From Condylostoma magnum (Eukaryota > Ciliophora > Heterotrichea > Heterotrichida > Condylostomatidae): DNA of 64,000 nucleotides. The position numbers and the translations under genes are program-made. The stretch spans positions 1 to 64,000 of the forward strand of contig CAKKTI010000008.1 of NCBI GenBank assembly GCA_920105805.1, given 5' to 3'. Position 1 is the stretch's first letter. The number at the start of each line of letters is the position of its first letter. Shown here piece by piece: positions 1-13,471 of this stretch. Below the pieces are notes generated by a model that was not told the DNA's origin, did no database searches, and saw only the letters and a program-made list of their open reading frames with translations.

Positions 1-3000
1 AAAAAAAAAAAAATGGATCATAATCTGATGGATGGGCTCGAATATGAGCAAAAAGGATTAAGTGAATGTACTGAATTTAGTATTTCATAATCTAGTAAGG
101 ATTTAATAATAGAATGAGGTAGCTTAGAAGCATAATTAATAAATTCCATCCTTGTAATGAATAATATATACGATTATGGTAGTCCAATAGACTTGTATGA
201 TAGATATAAGGACTAATTTAAATTCTAATGTTCCACAAATGATGAGTATACACCAGATGAATGTACATCATGTGAAACTGGATTTTATAATTTCGATAAT
301 TCATGTACACAATGCCCTCTTGGCTGCTAATCATGCATTGTTCCAGATGAAGCTACTTAATCTTTATAATGCAATAGTTGCAGCTCTGATTATGTTATGC
401 AAAGTAATAATTGCATTCGCTGTTAAAAAACATGTAGTGAATGTACTTCTAATTGCCTTGCCTGCTTTGATATAAATAATACTTGCTCAGAATTTCCATG
501 TACTTCTAATTAATTTTATGATGACAATGGAGTTTGCTAAGACTGTGATTCATTATGCTTATCATGCTTTCAGGGAGCAGATAATTGTACAAGCTGTCAT
601 ATTGATTATATTTTAAAAGGAAAGGAATGCATAAAATGTAAGGCTAATGAGTGTGATTATTCCTACCAAATACATGCTTAAAGTTTTTAATAGTTAATTG
701 AGTAAGACTATGCTATTGTTATTGATAAAAGATATGCCTTAGATTACTTTATTGAATATGCCATTGAGCCAATGGTGTTTTATAAAGAGAAGCTAGAAAC
801 TTTCAATATTAATTTCTGAATTTAGCCAAAAGAAAGTATTACTGATAATTTGATACTTAAGATAACTAATTAATCAAACTATTATTTAAAGCTTAATTTA
901 ATTGGGCTATAGTTAAACAATGAAGAAACTGTCTCTTACAATTTTTAGATTGATTACTGATACTTTATATCTCTAAATTAAAGCTTAGAATAGTTAGAGA
1001 TATGCATTTCAGAGTGATAGTTAGACACCTCTACATGCTAAATCTTTGAACTAGCAATTGTACTAAGAGAATAAAGCAGCATAGTAATAGGCTAATAAGA
1101 TTCAATGCTAAGACTTAATGGATTTTATTTAGATTTAAGATTATATCAATATTTTTTATCAAATGACATAATTAAATAAATTAAATAGAGTAAGGTTAAT
1201 CCTTTATGTGAGTAGTATAATGGACCTGGCGATGTTTCATGCTAGGATAGATTAATCCTTCAAGGAAGCTAGTAGTATATACATTTCATAGAAGGAATGG
1301 AAAGAAAAGTAATTACAGAGGAAGATTAGGAGTTCTCAAGGCTATAGACTGATGGAACATTTGCGTTTACAACATGGATTTATTTTGATGAATGCAATGT
1401 GAGTAGAGCCATATTAAGGTGAAGTAATTATGATAATACAGCGGCTGAATGTATTAATAATATCAATTGCCTTTGCTCTTCATTATATTACTGAGAGGGT
1501 AGTGAATAACATTCTTCAGAATGTGGATTTAATATATACAGCAATTTAAATAGGAAAACTTTACGTCCAGGTCTATACTTGAAAAAGTATTAATGATATT
1601 TGATGTCCTGATAATATTTTGAACTCAATCATTTGATATGTATTGCTGATACAGATTAAAAGAACTGTAATACAATTGAGAATGAAGAAATCTATTGATT
1701 TAATTAATAACCAGATGGTAATATGTTCATGGATTATGGATCAAGCTAATCTCCAGATGCCACACTTTTAGGCTACCTTTTCAATGGTAAATTAATTACT
1801 CCTATAAAATAAATTAAATCCTTTGATACTTTCATTCTAAATGAGAAGTACTTTATAAGTAATATCATAAAATAATCAGGAGTTAATAGCTTAATTTTTA
1901 ATGAATGCAAAGAAGGATATTGTTTAAATAAATATCAGTGTATTCAGTGTCCATTGGGTTGTAAAGACTGTTAATAATAGAATAGTTAAATTATTTGTTT
2001 ATCATGCTTTGATAATTTTTATTTGATTAATGATTAGTGTAAGACATTATTTGATACTGGATTTTAGCTTATAGATTCAACTATAGATTTGATAGTAGAT
2101 GAAGATACTTAATAAATCGAGTATAACTTGCAATCCTATCTTATATAAGGAAAATAATTTACTTTAACTCTATGATTCCTTATTAGACATAATATTAATT
2201 AAGTGTTTTTATAAGTACTATAAGATAATTAAGAGCTTATAGATATTGGAGTAATTCAACAAAAGTTATCTGTGGCATTCTAAGGCCAAACAAATACCCT
2301 AAATTATAGCATAGAATAAGATAGCTATTACTACATTGCCTTATATTTAGATGATAGAAACATGTAACTTTTAATCACTGATACAAATTGCAGCTAAAAT
2401 TAAGTGTAAAACTTTAGCGTAAACTCTACATTTTCATTGAATAAATAAATAAACTTAATTTGTTAGACATCTAGCTGAAACAACTACCTAGATGCTAAAA
2501 TTTATAATATCAAATTACAGCAAAACTAATTTTATACATAATGCATTGATAAAGTATAATAAATCCCCGAAAACTGCTCATAACCTGGAATACATTACTG
2601 TTATAATGTTATGTAGATTAGGTCTTAAATTGGATAACCAAAACTTTTTAGTTAGGCTTATTCAACTGATTAAAGTTTACTATAAGATAAAATTTATTCA
2701 CATTAATTTGCTATAGAAGGTTGAATTAAAAGAAATTAAGTGTAAGAATAAACTATTTTAATAATCTCAAATTATCTAGAGAATAATAGTCACTGCGATG
2801 AATCCAAAGATGAAATATATCTTTTTTCAGATGAGGCTAATTCAGGTGAATATCAAATAGGAATAAGATATTGTGTGTAGGAATAATCTAATTTATAGAT
2901 ATAGGAAACTATTTCTCTATAACTAAATAAATGATACTATTTCATATTTGTATTTATTGATAATAAAGTTTAGTATTGCACTGGAGAATTTTAAGATGCC

Positions 3001-6000
3001 TTTTTACACTGTTAAGAGTCACATATACCAGGAAATGTAATAAATTTAAATCGCTATTAAGTTTAATCTAGAATAATTTCAAATCTAACTAACGATTAAA
3101 TAAAATTGGTTAATTTAAAATTTCATACGAGTATTGATAAAATTTCAGGATTAGATTTTGCTTACAAAAGTTACCATAGATCAAAGCATGAATTACTACC
3201 CTTGAATTGCTCATTATAATCAGAACTGTCTAAATGTTATCAATGCAATCCAGGCTTTTATCTTTCCTAGGAAAACTGTAAAAAATGTCCAAATGCATGT
3301 ATAAATTGTTATTACTCAGAGTAAATTATTTGCTTAGAGTGTATTGAGGAATTCTTATTAGAAGATAATAAATGCTTAGAATGTAATAAAAGTTGCAGTG
3401 ATTGTAATAATGATTGTGAAATTTGCTTTGATAAAAATGAGCATTGTATTTTATTTCCATGTCTAGAAAATTAAAGCTATTTAGATGGATTTTGTGAGTA
3501 CTGTGGTCAAAACTGCAATAGTTGTTAAATCTAAAAAGGTTGTATATAATGTTAGGAAGGATATGAGATATTAGATAAGCAATGTTATGAGAAAACACAA
3601 AATAAATGCAGTGAATGTGGATCAGATTGTAAGACTTGTATTGATAAAGAAGGAGATTTAGTAAAATACTAATGCGAAATTGGTTTCTTCTAAAATGATT
3701 AGGGATAATGCATTGAATGTTAGAGTGAATGTATGGATTGTAGTAGTTAAAATTGCTTATAATGTAAAAACTAGTATAAACTATTGAATGAATAATGCAG
3801 AGAATGTGATATTTAATGTAGTGAATGTGATGATTGCGAAATTTGTTTGGATAATTAGTCAAATTGTATTGAATATCCATGTGAAAAAGAGCAAAGTTAT
3901 GATGGTGAATGCATTTAGTGCCAAAAAGGATGTATGAAGTGCTCTAAAGAAGATTGCTTGAGTTGCAAGACAAATTAAGAGATGAAGGAAAGTGGTGTAT
4001 GTGAGTGCATTGATGATACTATACTAATAGAAGATGAATGCTATATATAGTTAAGAGTTGAGCCAGAAATCTCAGACTCAAATATAATTACGCTTACTTT
4101 CAATGATGAGTTTTAATTACAAAAGGATTTCATAATATTAGAAATTGCTAGTGATAACTAGACAAAGGAAGCTAAATTTAATTTAGTAGAAATTTCAACA
4201 AAAGCATATGAAATAAAGCTTAATACTGATACTAAATACTTCTAAACAGTTACTATATAATTTACAAATAACCTTAGACTTAAAGACTTAGAGAATATTA
4301 CACTTAATTTGAATGTGGATGCTATATAACAATTCTAAATGGCTAAAGAAGCTAGTTAGGTAGCTTCTACAATAGGAGTTACAAGTAGTATTTCTATTGG
4401 ATTTATACAAGGTGATATTGGATCAATCTTTATGGTAGCTGAGCACTTACAAATTATAAGTTATATGCCTATTATTGCCCCTCACTTATCCCCTACTGTT
4501 AAAGGATTTTGTAGAGGATTTAACTCACTTGAAATTGTTCCCACAGTACTGCCAGACCTTGACACCAACTTGCTACTTGATGAAAAAGAATCAGATGAGT
4601 ATGACACTAATCATGCTAACTTTATTATTAATTTCGAGTAAGGACTAATTGTTATTTCAATGTAAATAATATTACTAATTGTCCTAGTATTTTTATCTAG
4701 ATGCTCTGTTTTAGATATTAAAAATAAGATGAACTCATATCTTTAATTATTTCAGTCTAATTTACTTCCGTTCTGATTAAGCATACATATTGATGTTTGT
4801 GTTTGGGCTTATATAACTATAAAGTATAATTAATATATAGACATTTATGTAGTTGATTACCTATCACTAGTATTTGCTTTAGTTTTTGGAATAATTGCTA
4901 TGCTAACTCCTTTAATCATACTCTACTTTGTATTAGCAAAACCTTAACTACATGAAAATACTTATTTCTCAGCCTTATTAAGTGATTTTAACAAAAATAG
5001 GTAAAGCTGGATTACTATTATTTTTCGGTTTAGCTTTAGAAACATTTTTGTTATTTTATGATGGCTAGATATTTCCATACAAGCAAAATGTTTATTACTA
5101 TCTTTAGTATTTCAAATTGACTTTTTGTATAATTTAAGGTTTAGAGCATATAAAGATAAACGATACCACTATTGGATTTTATTCATCGATTTATCATTTA
5201 TATTATTCTTTATTATTTCACAGATTCAGATTTAGAACGATATTTTTGACTATTTTATCATTGGAGCAGCAGGATTACCAATATTAGGTGATTATTTGTT
5301 AATATTTTTCAATCTGTTTTCAAGAATTAAGAGTAGAATTTCGAGGTGGAGAAATAGATAGTTAAGTTTTATAAATGATTTATAGTTATGTTTCAATACC
5401 AATAATATTTCCATATACAAAATTAGCTTTCTGTAAAAATGAATTTACAGTAATCTATCCCACGGGCTAAATGATTGTTTATTACAATACTACTAAAATT
5501 GTTTAAATAGCTTTCTATGTTAATAAGACCAGAGCAATCTATTTCTAAAAGAGAAATTGCTATGCTAAACTAAGAGTGAATGGTACAATTTTATAGGAAA
5601 ATAAGGTAATATTTAATATATTAGCTTTATAGCAAAAGTTAGATATTTATTCTTTACATTATTTATTAATCAAAAATATAAATACTTTGGATATCTATAT
5701 TTATTGATTAAACAATAAATTAAGACTTAAATAACAGATCAATAAGTACTTAGATGCATTTGGGATATTTTAAGGATTCTTTTAGGTTTAGCTTATAAAT
5801 TGCATATTATTCTATTGGGGTATTAAGTCTTTTGATAACAAATGACCCTTTAGAATACTTAGAACTTTGCCAGATTAACTTATATATTGCTAATTCTATA
5901 GGTAGAAATGTTCTAAATCAGCAATCAACTTAATATATTTCTTCATTTTTCATGCTGAATGGGCAAGGTTTGTAAGCTTGCTTAACTTTTGTACAATCGA

Positions 6001-6496
6001 ATGTCATGAGGTATTGATTTTAGGCATATATTAAGTTATTAGTAGTATTTGATTATACTTTTCCTATAGACTATGAGATTTTAAACTATTTAAACCATTG
6101 AATTCGATTATATTCACTACAATAGTGCTTAAAAGTGTCCTATTGTTTTTATATTTTAGAGTCATGCTAGAAATAAGGAATTCCCTATACTTTGAATAGA
6201 ATACTAGGATTATGGCCCTATTTAGAAATCTTCTCCTAAAGTAGCCTCATAGACATAACTTTTACAAAGTTATCAAGATAAGTTGGCTTCTATAGATAAT
6301 AAATATTTACAGAGCTAATTTAAGAACTTAGATGTATACTCAATTGCAGATCTATGTAAAATATCTCTAATAGTAAATTAGTAAAAAGTAGCAAAAATAT
6401 CAAAATGTTGATTAAATAAGAGCTGTTGAATACATTAAATAATACATAAGAGATCAATGGATATATTTAGATCAGAAAGATAAAGATACAGAATAA
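1..6496 (+). CDS. Giant cysteine-rich multi-pass membrane protein, 5' end uncertain
   Basis: With TAA/TAG as Gln and TGA as Trp the frame is open from the window edge; the first ATG is at 13, but no signal peptide follows, so the true start may lie upstream. The protein is about 2,150 residues. Furin-like/growth-factor-receptor Cys-rich blocks (CxxC spacing, e.g. CSECTSNCLACF) occur near residues 70-220 and 1080-1340. Between them are two stretches that look like LamG/concanavalin-type folds. Several transmembrane helices follow from about residue 1540, then a charged tail. The frame shifts by one near 5346-5386; a 16-nt intron GTGGAGAAATAGATAG at 5346-5361 restores it, and a 25-nt alternative ends at 5385. 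The likely stop is TAA at 6494 or 6509, just before the convergent WD40 gene. Proteins of this build are common in ciliates; ligand and role are unknown. Confidence 0.75.
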
Positions 6497-6525
6497 GTAA
6501 TCTCTATTTAAGCTATTATTATCAA

Positions 6526-7851
6526 CTAAATTTCCCATATTCTCACTTTCTTATCACCACCTCCAGACACTACCATTTACTCATTTCTTGAAATGTAAAC
6601 CGATTACACCTCCCTATCATGCTTACCAATGATTCTGTTTCTGGATGGGTTTCGTAGGTCCCATAATCTCACTGTATTATCAAATCCGCCAGATACAATA
6701 AATTGCTCGCTTCTGGAAATACAAACTGATGATACTCAATCATCATGCTGGCCAATGATTCTGCTTCTGGATGAATCTTTCAAGTCCCATAATCTCACTG
6801 TATTATCACACCCTCCAGATACTATAAATTGCTCGCTTTCTGAAATACAAACTTATTTTATCTCTTGATGAAATTAACTAATTATCGTGCTTTCAAATGG
6901 TTTTTCTACGTCTCATACTAACACTTTTGAATCTTCTCCACCAGATACTATTGATTTCTCATTCCTTAAGATACAAACTGAGTTAACAAAAGAACTATGT
7001 TGGCCAATTACTTTGTTTCATATTCAGTTTGGTAAGTCCCATAATCTCACCATTTTATCCTTCCCCCCAGATACTATGAATTTCCCACTCCTTGAAATGC
7101 AGACGGAATTTACAGAAGAACTATGCTGTCCAATGGTTCTGCTATTGTATGGGTTTTGTAAGTCCCATAATTTTACTTTCTTATCCCATCCACCAGATGC
7201 TATGAGTTGCCCGCTTTTTGAAATACTAACTGAATATACCCAGTCATTATGTTTGCCAAGGACTCTGTTATTTTGTGGATTTTGTAGATCTCATACTCTT
7301 ATTCTATTATCGTATCCACCAGATACTATTGCTTACTCGTTTCTTGAAATACAGACGGATTTTACAGTAGAATTATGCTGGCCGATGGCTCTTTATTTGT
7401 ATATATTTCATTATAATCACTTTTTCTATAATTCTACCATCCTTGCCTCGTATTTGATGTATTTTACAACTTTCTGTATATCTCTAATTGATTTAACTTT
7501 TGAGTATTCCACAATCTGTTGTATATTTCTATTAGCTTATTCTTTCTGGTCTGGTCTTATAAGAATCTAGCATAGCATTTATGTAAAGGTTTAAAGATTT
7601 ATCTGATTCTTTGGATTAACTTTTCTTATTTCTAACAGTTGGTAATTTACTAGAATTATTCTAAGCTTATTGTTGGATAGATTTCCTCATAGGGCTTCTA
7701 TGTTGTCTTTTGAGAAGAGTTAGACCTATATAATACTTAAAGCTCCGTTTAGATTAAGTCATCTCTCATACTGTTTATTTCCTAGGAATAACTAGTAAAA
7801 GTAGGCTTCAGCAGTTGGATTTCTGACAATTAACTTTATACAGTTTTCCAT
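6526..7851 (-). CDS. Seven-bladed WD40 protein, paralog A
   Basis: The 441-residue protein starts MENCIKLIVRNP at 7851. An N-terminal domain of about 170 residues, shared with three neighbours, is followed by seven WD40 blades of about 44 residues. Blade framework: SVCISRSEQ, then VSGG.D..VR.WDL, then NRIIGQH. The Trp of WD is TGG or TGA and Gln is often TAA/TAG, which fixes the code. The last blade ends IWEI followed by TAG, the same place where all paralogs end. Blades 4 and 5 are the most diverged. It converges tail to tail with the Cys-rich gene (about 30 bp between stops) and diverges from paralog B. A seven-bladed propeller is a protein-binding scaffold; the specific function is unknown. 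Confidence 0.88.
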
Positions 7852-8199
7852 TTTTATATTGACAAAGTTTACCACAGCTTTACTCTATATTATTCTAAGC
7901 TTAGTATACTGTTCATTTAATAGCCCATTTAGAGAAGTCAAAATATAAGAAATAGATATATAGTATAGCACTTGATTATCAAACTATTAATAGTATATTT
8001 AATTAGACAAAGATTATGATTAATTCCTTCTAAAAAGGACTTTCGATTCATATTTGCTATATAGATTAACATGCATAGTCTAGTATCAATTAAAAATATA
8101 TTATTCAATAATAATATTACTAGTAAAACATATAAAATTAATAACCTTTGAAGTTTAAGTACTGTAAGATCAACTAATTAACTTTCATTTAACATCAAA
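7852..8199. promoter_or_regulatory. Divergent intergenic region between WD40 paralogs A and B
   Basis: These 348 bp lie between two start codons that face apart, so the region should hold both promoters. It is very AT-rich and both ends run into a short A-rich leader before ATGGAAAACTG. I see no open frame with coding character and no recognisable promoter motif; the regulatory role is inferred from position. Confidence 0.4.
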
Positions 8200-9612
8200 A
8201 TGGAAAACTGTATTGAACCGATTGTCCGAAATCTGATTGCTGATTTCTAACATTCCTCCCAGTTATATTAGTAACATATGGGATTACTTGATATAAACAA
8301 AGTTCTGAGTACTCTAAGTGGCTAAATGCATACTAAAAACAGCTTAATAGAACTATGGGAATATCTAGACAAATCTAACCTAAGTATAAATAGTAAAAGA
8401 GCCTCTAAAATCTGCTAAACTCATATAGAAATCTCTATGATTGACTTTATCAATAGATATTATATAAAATATCCAAAGTATTTATATATTTCAGGTAAAT
8501 CGAGTAGTCTAACTAAGGAAGTTATATAAAGACGAAATTCTGATTTCTTAATAAATCTTAAAACTTTAAGAGAAATATTATACTAGCTTCTTTCTAATAA
8601 ATTAGATCAGAAAGCTAATAGAAGTCTATAACAAATCATGAAATGCTTAGGTGTTAATCCAATGAGAGAATACATTAAATTCCAGCAAGGACAGTAGAAT
8701 TATATAAAAAGCAATTCTAATACAATAAGCCAAGGTGCAAATAACAAAATAATTGGCCAACATAATGGAAGTGTATTCTCAGTCTGTATTTCAAGAAGCG
8801 AGTAATTCACAGTATCCGGTGGATGGGATAGTAAGATAAAATTATGGGACTTACAAAACCCATCAAATAACAGAATCATTGGCCAACATAATGGAAGTGT
8901 ATTATCAGTTTGCATTTCTAGAAGCGAGCAATTAGTTGTATCTGGTGGATGGGACAATAAAGTAATATTATGAGACTTACAAAACCCATAAAATAACAGA
9001 GTAATTGGCCAGCATAAATCTAATATAGAATCAGTCTGTATTTCAAGAAGCGAGCAACTAATAGTATCTGGCGGAGATGATTATAAAGTGAGAGTATGAG
9101 ACTTGCAAAGTCCATCCAGAAAAAGAACTATTGGTAAGCATTAAGCTGCTGTAAATTCAGTTTGTATTTCTAGAAGTGACCAATTAGTAGTATCTGGGGG
9201 ATGGGATAAGAAAGTGAGAGTATGGGATTTACAGAACCTATACAATAGTAGAATAATTGGCTAGCATGATTAAATGGTAAGATCAGTTTGTATTTCAAGA
9301 AGTGAGCAGTTAATAGTGTCTGGGGGAGAAGATAAGAAAGTAAGAGTATGGGACTTATAAAACCCAGAAAATAGCAGAATCATTGGTAAACATGATAATT
9401 AGATAGAATCAGTGTGTATTTCAAGAAGTGAGCAATTAGTAGTATCTGGGGGAAGAGGTATAAGGGTAAGAATATGAGATTTGTAAAACCCATGCAATAG
9501 TAGAATAATTGAACAGCATAATTATTTGGTATATTAAGCTTGCATTTCAAAAAGCGGGAAATGAATAGTATTGGGTGGGTATGATAGAGAGATAAGAGTA
9601 TGGGAAACTTAG
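8200..9612 (+). CDS. Seven-bladed WD40 protein, paralog B
   Basis: The 470-residue protein starts MENCIEPIVRNLIADF. The N-terminal domain (about residues 1-170) carries the family signature NRSLQQIMKCLGVNP just before the propeller. Seven blades follow, with variable residues after each GQH/GKH: NGSVF, NGSVL, KSNIE, QAAVN, DQMVR, DNQIE, NYLVY. The last blade ends VWET followed by TAG at 9610. Reading on would add LSNQNHLVV up to a TGA at 9664, but paralogs diverge right after this TAG, so it is taken as the stop. Paralog C follows on the same strand after 83 bp. Confidence 0.88.
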
Positions 9613-9695
9613 TTAAGTAATTAAAATCATTTAGTAGTTTAAAGTTAGCATAATCTAAGTGTTTGATAATAAAATAGCACTAATTTAATACTAAA

Positions 9696-11015
9696 ATGGA
9701 AAACTATATTTAGCTAATTGCCAGAAACATGTTTAATTGAGTCAATTTAGAGTAATTCTACCTAGTAAATGAATAACATATGGAACAGGCTGTTTTAAGA
9801 GTTCTAAAGGGTTAAATCTCCTTGAAAGATAAATTAATAGTTCTAAAGGAAAACAAAGAAAGATTTAATACAGAACTTCGAACAGACCTTTAAATACTCC
9901 AACGGTTTTTGATTATACACTAAACCTTTATAGAAGGATATAAGATAAAAGCTTAATATCCAAAAGAAATAATATAAAGAGTAAATCCAAACTAATTACA
10001 ACTTATTAGAGCAAATTATAAAACTAATAGAAGTCTACAACAGATTATGAAATGTACAGGAGTTAATTAATTAAGAGAGTGCATTAGATAGTAAGCAAGG
10101 CAACTACAAAATAAGTATCTCTAATAAAGTATACCAAGATGCAAACAAGGAACCATTGGCCAACATAAGGGTTGAGTAGAATCAGTATGCATTTCAAGAA
10201 GCGAGTAATCAATAGTATCTGGTGGATGAGATATGAAAGTAAGAGTATGGGATTCCCAAAACTAATACAATACCAGAACCATTGGCTAACATTACTATTT
10301 TGTAAACTCAGTTTGTATATCAAGAAGTGAGTAATTCATAGTATCTGGTGGAAGGGATAATGAAGTAATGATATGAGACTTACACAATTCATAAAATAAC
10401 AGAATCATTGGCTAGCATCATGGTTGGGTACATTCAGTTTGTATTTCAAGAAGCGAGTAATTCTTAGTATCTGCCGGAAGAGATAGCAAAGTAAGACTAT
10501 GGGACTTGTAAAATCCATCGGAAAACAGAGCAATTGGTCGACATGATGGAAGTGTATAATCAGTTTGTATATCAAGAAGTGAGGAACTAGTAGTGTCGGG
10601 TGGAGATGATAATCAAGTAAGAGTATGGGACTTATAAAACCCATCCAGAAACAGAATAATTGGCCAGCATGATAAGAGTGTAGAATCAGTTGGGATTTCA
10701 AGAAGTGAGAAACTTATAGTATCAGGTGGAGATGATAAAAAGGTAAGAATATGAGACTTATAAAACCCATCAAGAAACAGAATCATTGGTCAGCATGATA
10801 AATGGGTATTATCAGTTTGCATTTCTAGAAGCGAGAAACTAATAGTATCTAGTGGAAAAGATAATCAAGTGAAAATATGAGATTTAGAAAACCCATTTAG
10901 AAGTAGAATCATAGGGGAATGTGATTAATTGATATAATCAGTTTGTATTTCAAGAAGCGAAAAAGTAATAGTATCCTGTGGATATCATAATAAATTGAGG
11001 GTATGGGAAATTTAG
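9696..11015 (+). CDS. Seven-bladed WD40 protein, paralog C
   Basis: The 439-residue protein starts MENYIQLIARNMFNW. The N-terminal domain contains NRSLQQIMKCTGVNQ, nearly identical to paralog B, then seven blades. Residues after the blade His: KGWVE, YYFVN, HGWVH, DGSVQ, DKSVE, DKWVL, DQLIQ. Blades 4-6 are almost identical in DNA apart from these positions. The final blade ends VWEI and TAG at 11013. Close spacing to B and shared sequence point to tandem duplication. Confidence 0.88.
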
Positions 11016-11324
11016 GTAGATAATTAACAACTTAATTATTAAAAAGTTAATTTTACATTGTTAATAGAGAAACTTATATACTAATTAGTAAGATAACTTT
11101 AATAACATTTTTTAAGTAGATATTTTTATTGTAGTAGCCATTTAATTAAACAGATATTAGAAATATGCTGTAAATTGAACATAGATTATAGGAGATAAAG
11201 AAAAGCCTTAGTATGAATAAACCGTACAAAAGTAAACAAAGTAGAGATAACCAAACAAATAATTACTAGATAGTTAAAAGGAGCTTAATCAAAGTTTCTA
11301 AGAGTTATTTCAGAAATTACCTAA
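11016..11324. other. Spacer between convergent WD40 paralogs C and D
   Basis: These 309 bp separate the TAG stops of C (plus) and D (minus). With all stops readable as sense the frames stay partly open, but the translation lacks WD40 features and is not conserved with the other paralogs' 3' flanks. I see no gene, RNA or repeat in it. Confidence 0.4.
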
Positions 11325-12776
11325 CTAAATTTTCCATACTCTTGGTTTACTATCATATCCACCTGATACCACTAGCTATTCACTTCTTGAAATACAAACT
11401 GATAATATATGACCGTCAAGTTAACCAATGATTCTGTTGTTGGATGGGTTCTATAAGTCCCATACTCTCACTTTCTTATCCCATCCCCCTGATACTACTA
11501 GTTATTCACTCCTTGAAATCTAAACTGAGCATATCTAATTATCATGTTGGCCAATGATTCTGTTTCCGGATGGGCTTTATAAGTCCCATACTTTCACTTT
11601 TTTATCTTGTCCACCTGATACTATCAGTTATCCACTTCTTGAAATACAAACTGACAATACCTACCCTTTATGTCAACCAATTATTCTGTTTCTGGATGGG
11701 TTTTACAAGTTCCATACTCTTACTTTCTTATCTCATCCCCCTGATACTACTAGTTATTCACTTCTTGAAATCTAAACTGAGAATACATTAGCTTTGTGTT
11801 GCCCAATAATTCTGCTGTTTTTAGTGTTTTATAGATCTCATATTCTTACTTTCGAATCTTATCCACCAGATACTACTATTTGTTCACTTCTTGAAATACA
11901 AACTGATTATATCCAACCACCATGTTGACCAATGATTCTGTTTCTAGATGGGTTTTATAAGTCCCATACTCTTACTTTATTATCCCATCCACCTGATACT
12001 ACTAATTATTCACTTCTTGAAATGCAAACTGAGCATACCCAACTATCATGTTGACCAATGATTATGTTTCTGGATGGGCTTTATAAGTCCCATACTATTA
12101 TTTGACTATCATGTCCACCTGATACTACTAATTATTCACTTCTTGAAATGCAAACTGAGTCTAACCGACCATAATGGTGGCCAATTGTTTTTTATTTCCT
12201 TTTTCGTTTAATTTACTCGAATTATGTTTATTGTAATTTTCTTGCTTGATGTCTAATATATTATACAGCTCTCATTTAATTCACTAATCCCAAAATCCAT
12301 TATAAACTTCTATTAGCTTATTCTTTCTGATCTGTTCTGATAAAAGCAAGTTACAATGATATTTATCTAAATATGTTGAGCCTTACTCCCATAAAATCAT
12401 TAGGATTCACTCTTTATATGAGTTCTTTAGCTTAATCACTTGATTTGACAAAACCATCTAAATATTTCAGATACTTGGCTTTCATCTCATTATCTTTCAT
12501 AAATACATGAATGAAGATGTTTAGAATGGGTTAGCAAGTAATTTTAAACAGTTGTAAAATTTAGAAGGTTCTTTTGAGCTTTATGAGTGGATCAACTCTT
12601 TCCAGATTTTCCCATAGAGATCTTAAGTTGTCTTAGGTGAAGATTTAGCCCTTTAGAACACTTAGAACTTCATTGTTATCTGGCCGTCCCATATGCTACT
12701 GATTTGCTTGGTAGAATTATCAGAAATCGATGCCAGCAACCAGGTCTCTGACGATTAGTCCAATGCAATTTTCCAT
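11325..12776 (-). CDS. Seven-bladed WD40 protein, paralog D
   Basis: The 483-residue protein starts MENCIGLIVRDLVAGIDF at 12776. Its N-terminal domain is the longest of the family (about 210 residues, with QANRSLQWILGLVNQ before the propeller). Seven highly uniform blades follow, with variable residues YGRLD, DSWVC, GGWIQ, KANVF, KGQVL, DNQIC, DGHIL after the His. The last blade ends VWKI and TAG. It is the gene nearest the internal telomeric repeats, about 700 bp away. Function unknown; see the family-level finding. Confidence 0.88.
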
Positions 12777-13471
12777 TTTTTGTATGAAATTAACAAGATT
12801 GTTTTATGGTTTATTGTAATATGTTTATTTCTTCTGATTATATAGACTATAATTGTATCTTAGTGATATTGTTTTATATTTTTGATATACCATTTGTAAC
12901 ACTTTACTATGAGTTTAATGATATAAAGTTATTTTATATTATTTTGATATACTAAAAATTGTACATTATAACTAAATTGATAATCATTACACAACCTAGC
13001 ATATTCTCTAATACTAAATTATCATGAGACTTTACTTCTAGAAATTAAGATTTGTTGCCCTAGCTCAGGAAATTATTACAAACACTTTGCTTAGATGCTC
13101 TTTGGAATTATTCTATTTATAATACTCCTTTTAATTAAATAATATATTTCTCTTGCTGTATTTTATATACCCTAAATATATTCTTATGCATTTATTGCTG
13201 AGTAAACTTTTTACGTGATATTGATTTATACATAAATTACTTCTTATTATGCTTTTCATGAATGATGCTTCTATATATGTGTAGTAATTCCTTGCATATA
13301 TAATAACTGCTTGATATTAGTCTAACTCTCATTCTTTGTTTATTATTCTATGTTTGATATACTTTTCTTATGGAGTGATTGAGTTAAAATTTCAAGGATT
13401 ATAAAGTATATATTACATTGATTAACATTTTATTAGCATTATAAGCATTAGTTTTCAAATAATGGCCTGTT
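12777..13471. other. Gene-poor, subtelomere-like spacer
   Basis: About 695 bp between paralog D and the telomeric array. It is strongly AT-rich, with oligo-T and ATATA runs. Neither strand gives a translation with coding character even when all stop codons are read as sense. Position beside telomeric repeats suggests a subtelomeric spacer; it also contains the upstream region of paralog D. Confidence 0.45.

Noticed and set aside
3326-3880. Minus-strand frame of 184 codons
   Set aside because: Antisense of the Cys-rich region of the first giant gene; the translation is Tyr/His/Ile-rich without structure.
5440-5442. TGA as the stop of the first giant gene
   Set aside because: A frame change at 5346-5386 places this TGA out of frame, and coding-like sequence with membrane helices continues to about 6496.
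6887-7570. Long plus-strand open frame of 227 codons under the standard code
   Set aside because: It is the antisense of WD40 paralog A; the minus strand gives clear propeller blades.
8740-11000. 132-nt direct repeats as a satellite or CRISPR-like array
   Set aside because: The repeat unit encodes one 44-residue WD40 blade and stays in frame, so it is coding repetition.
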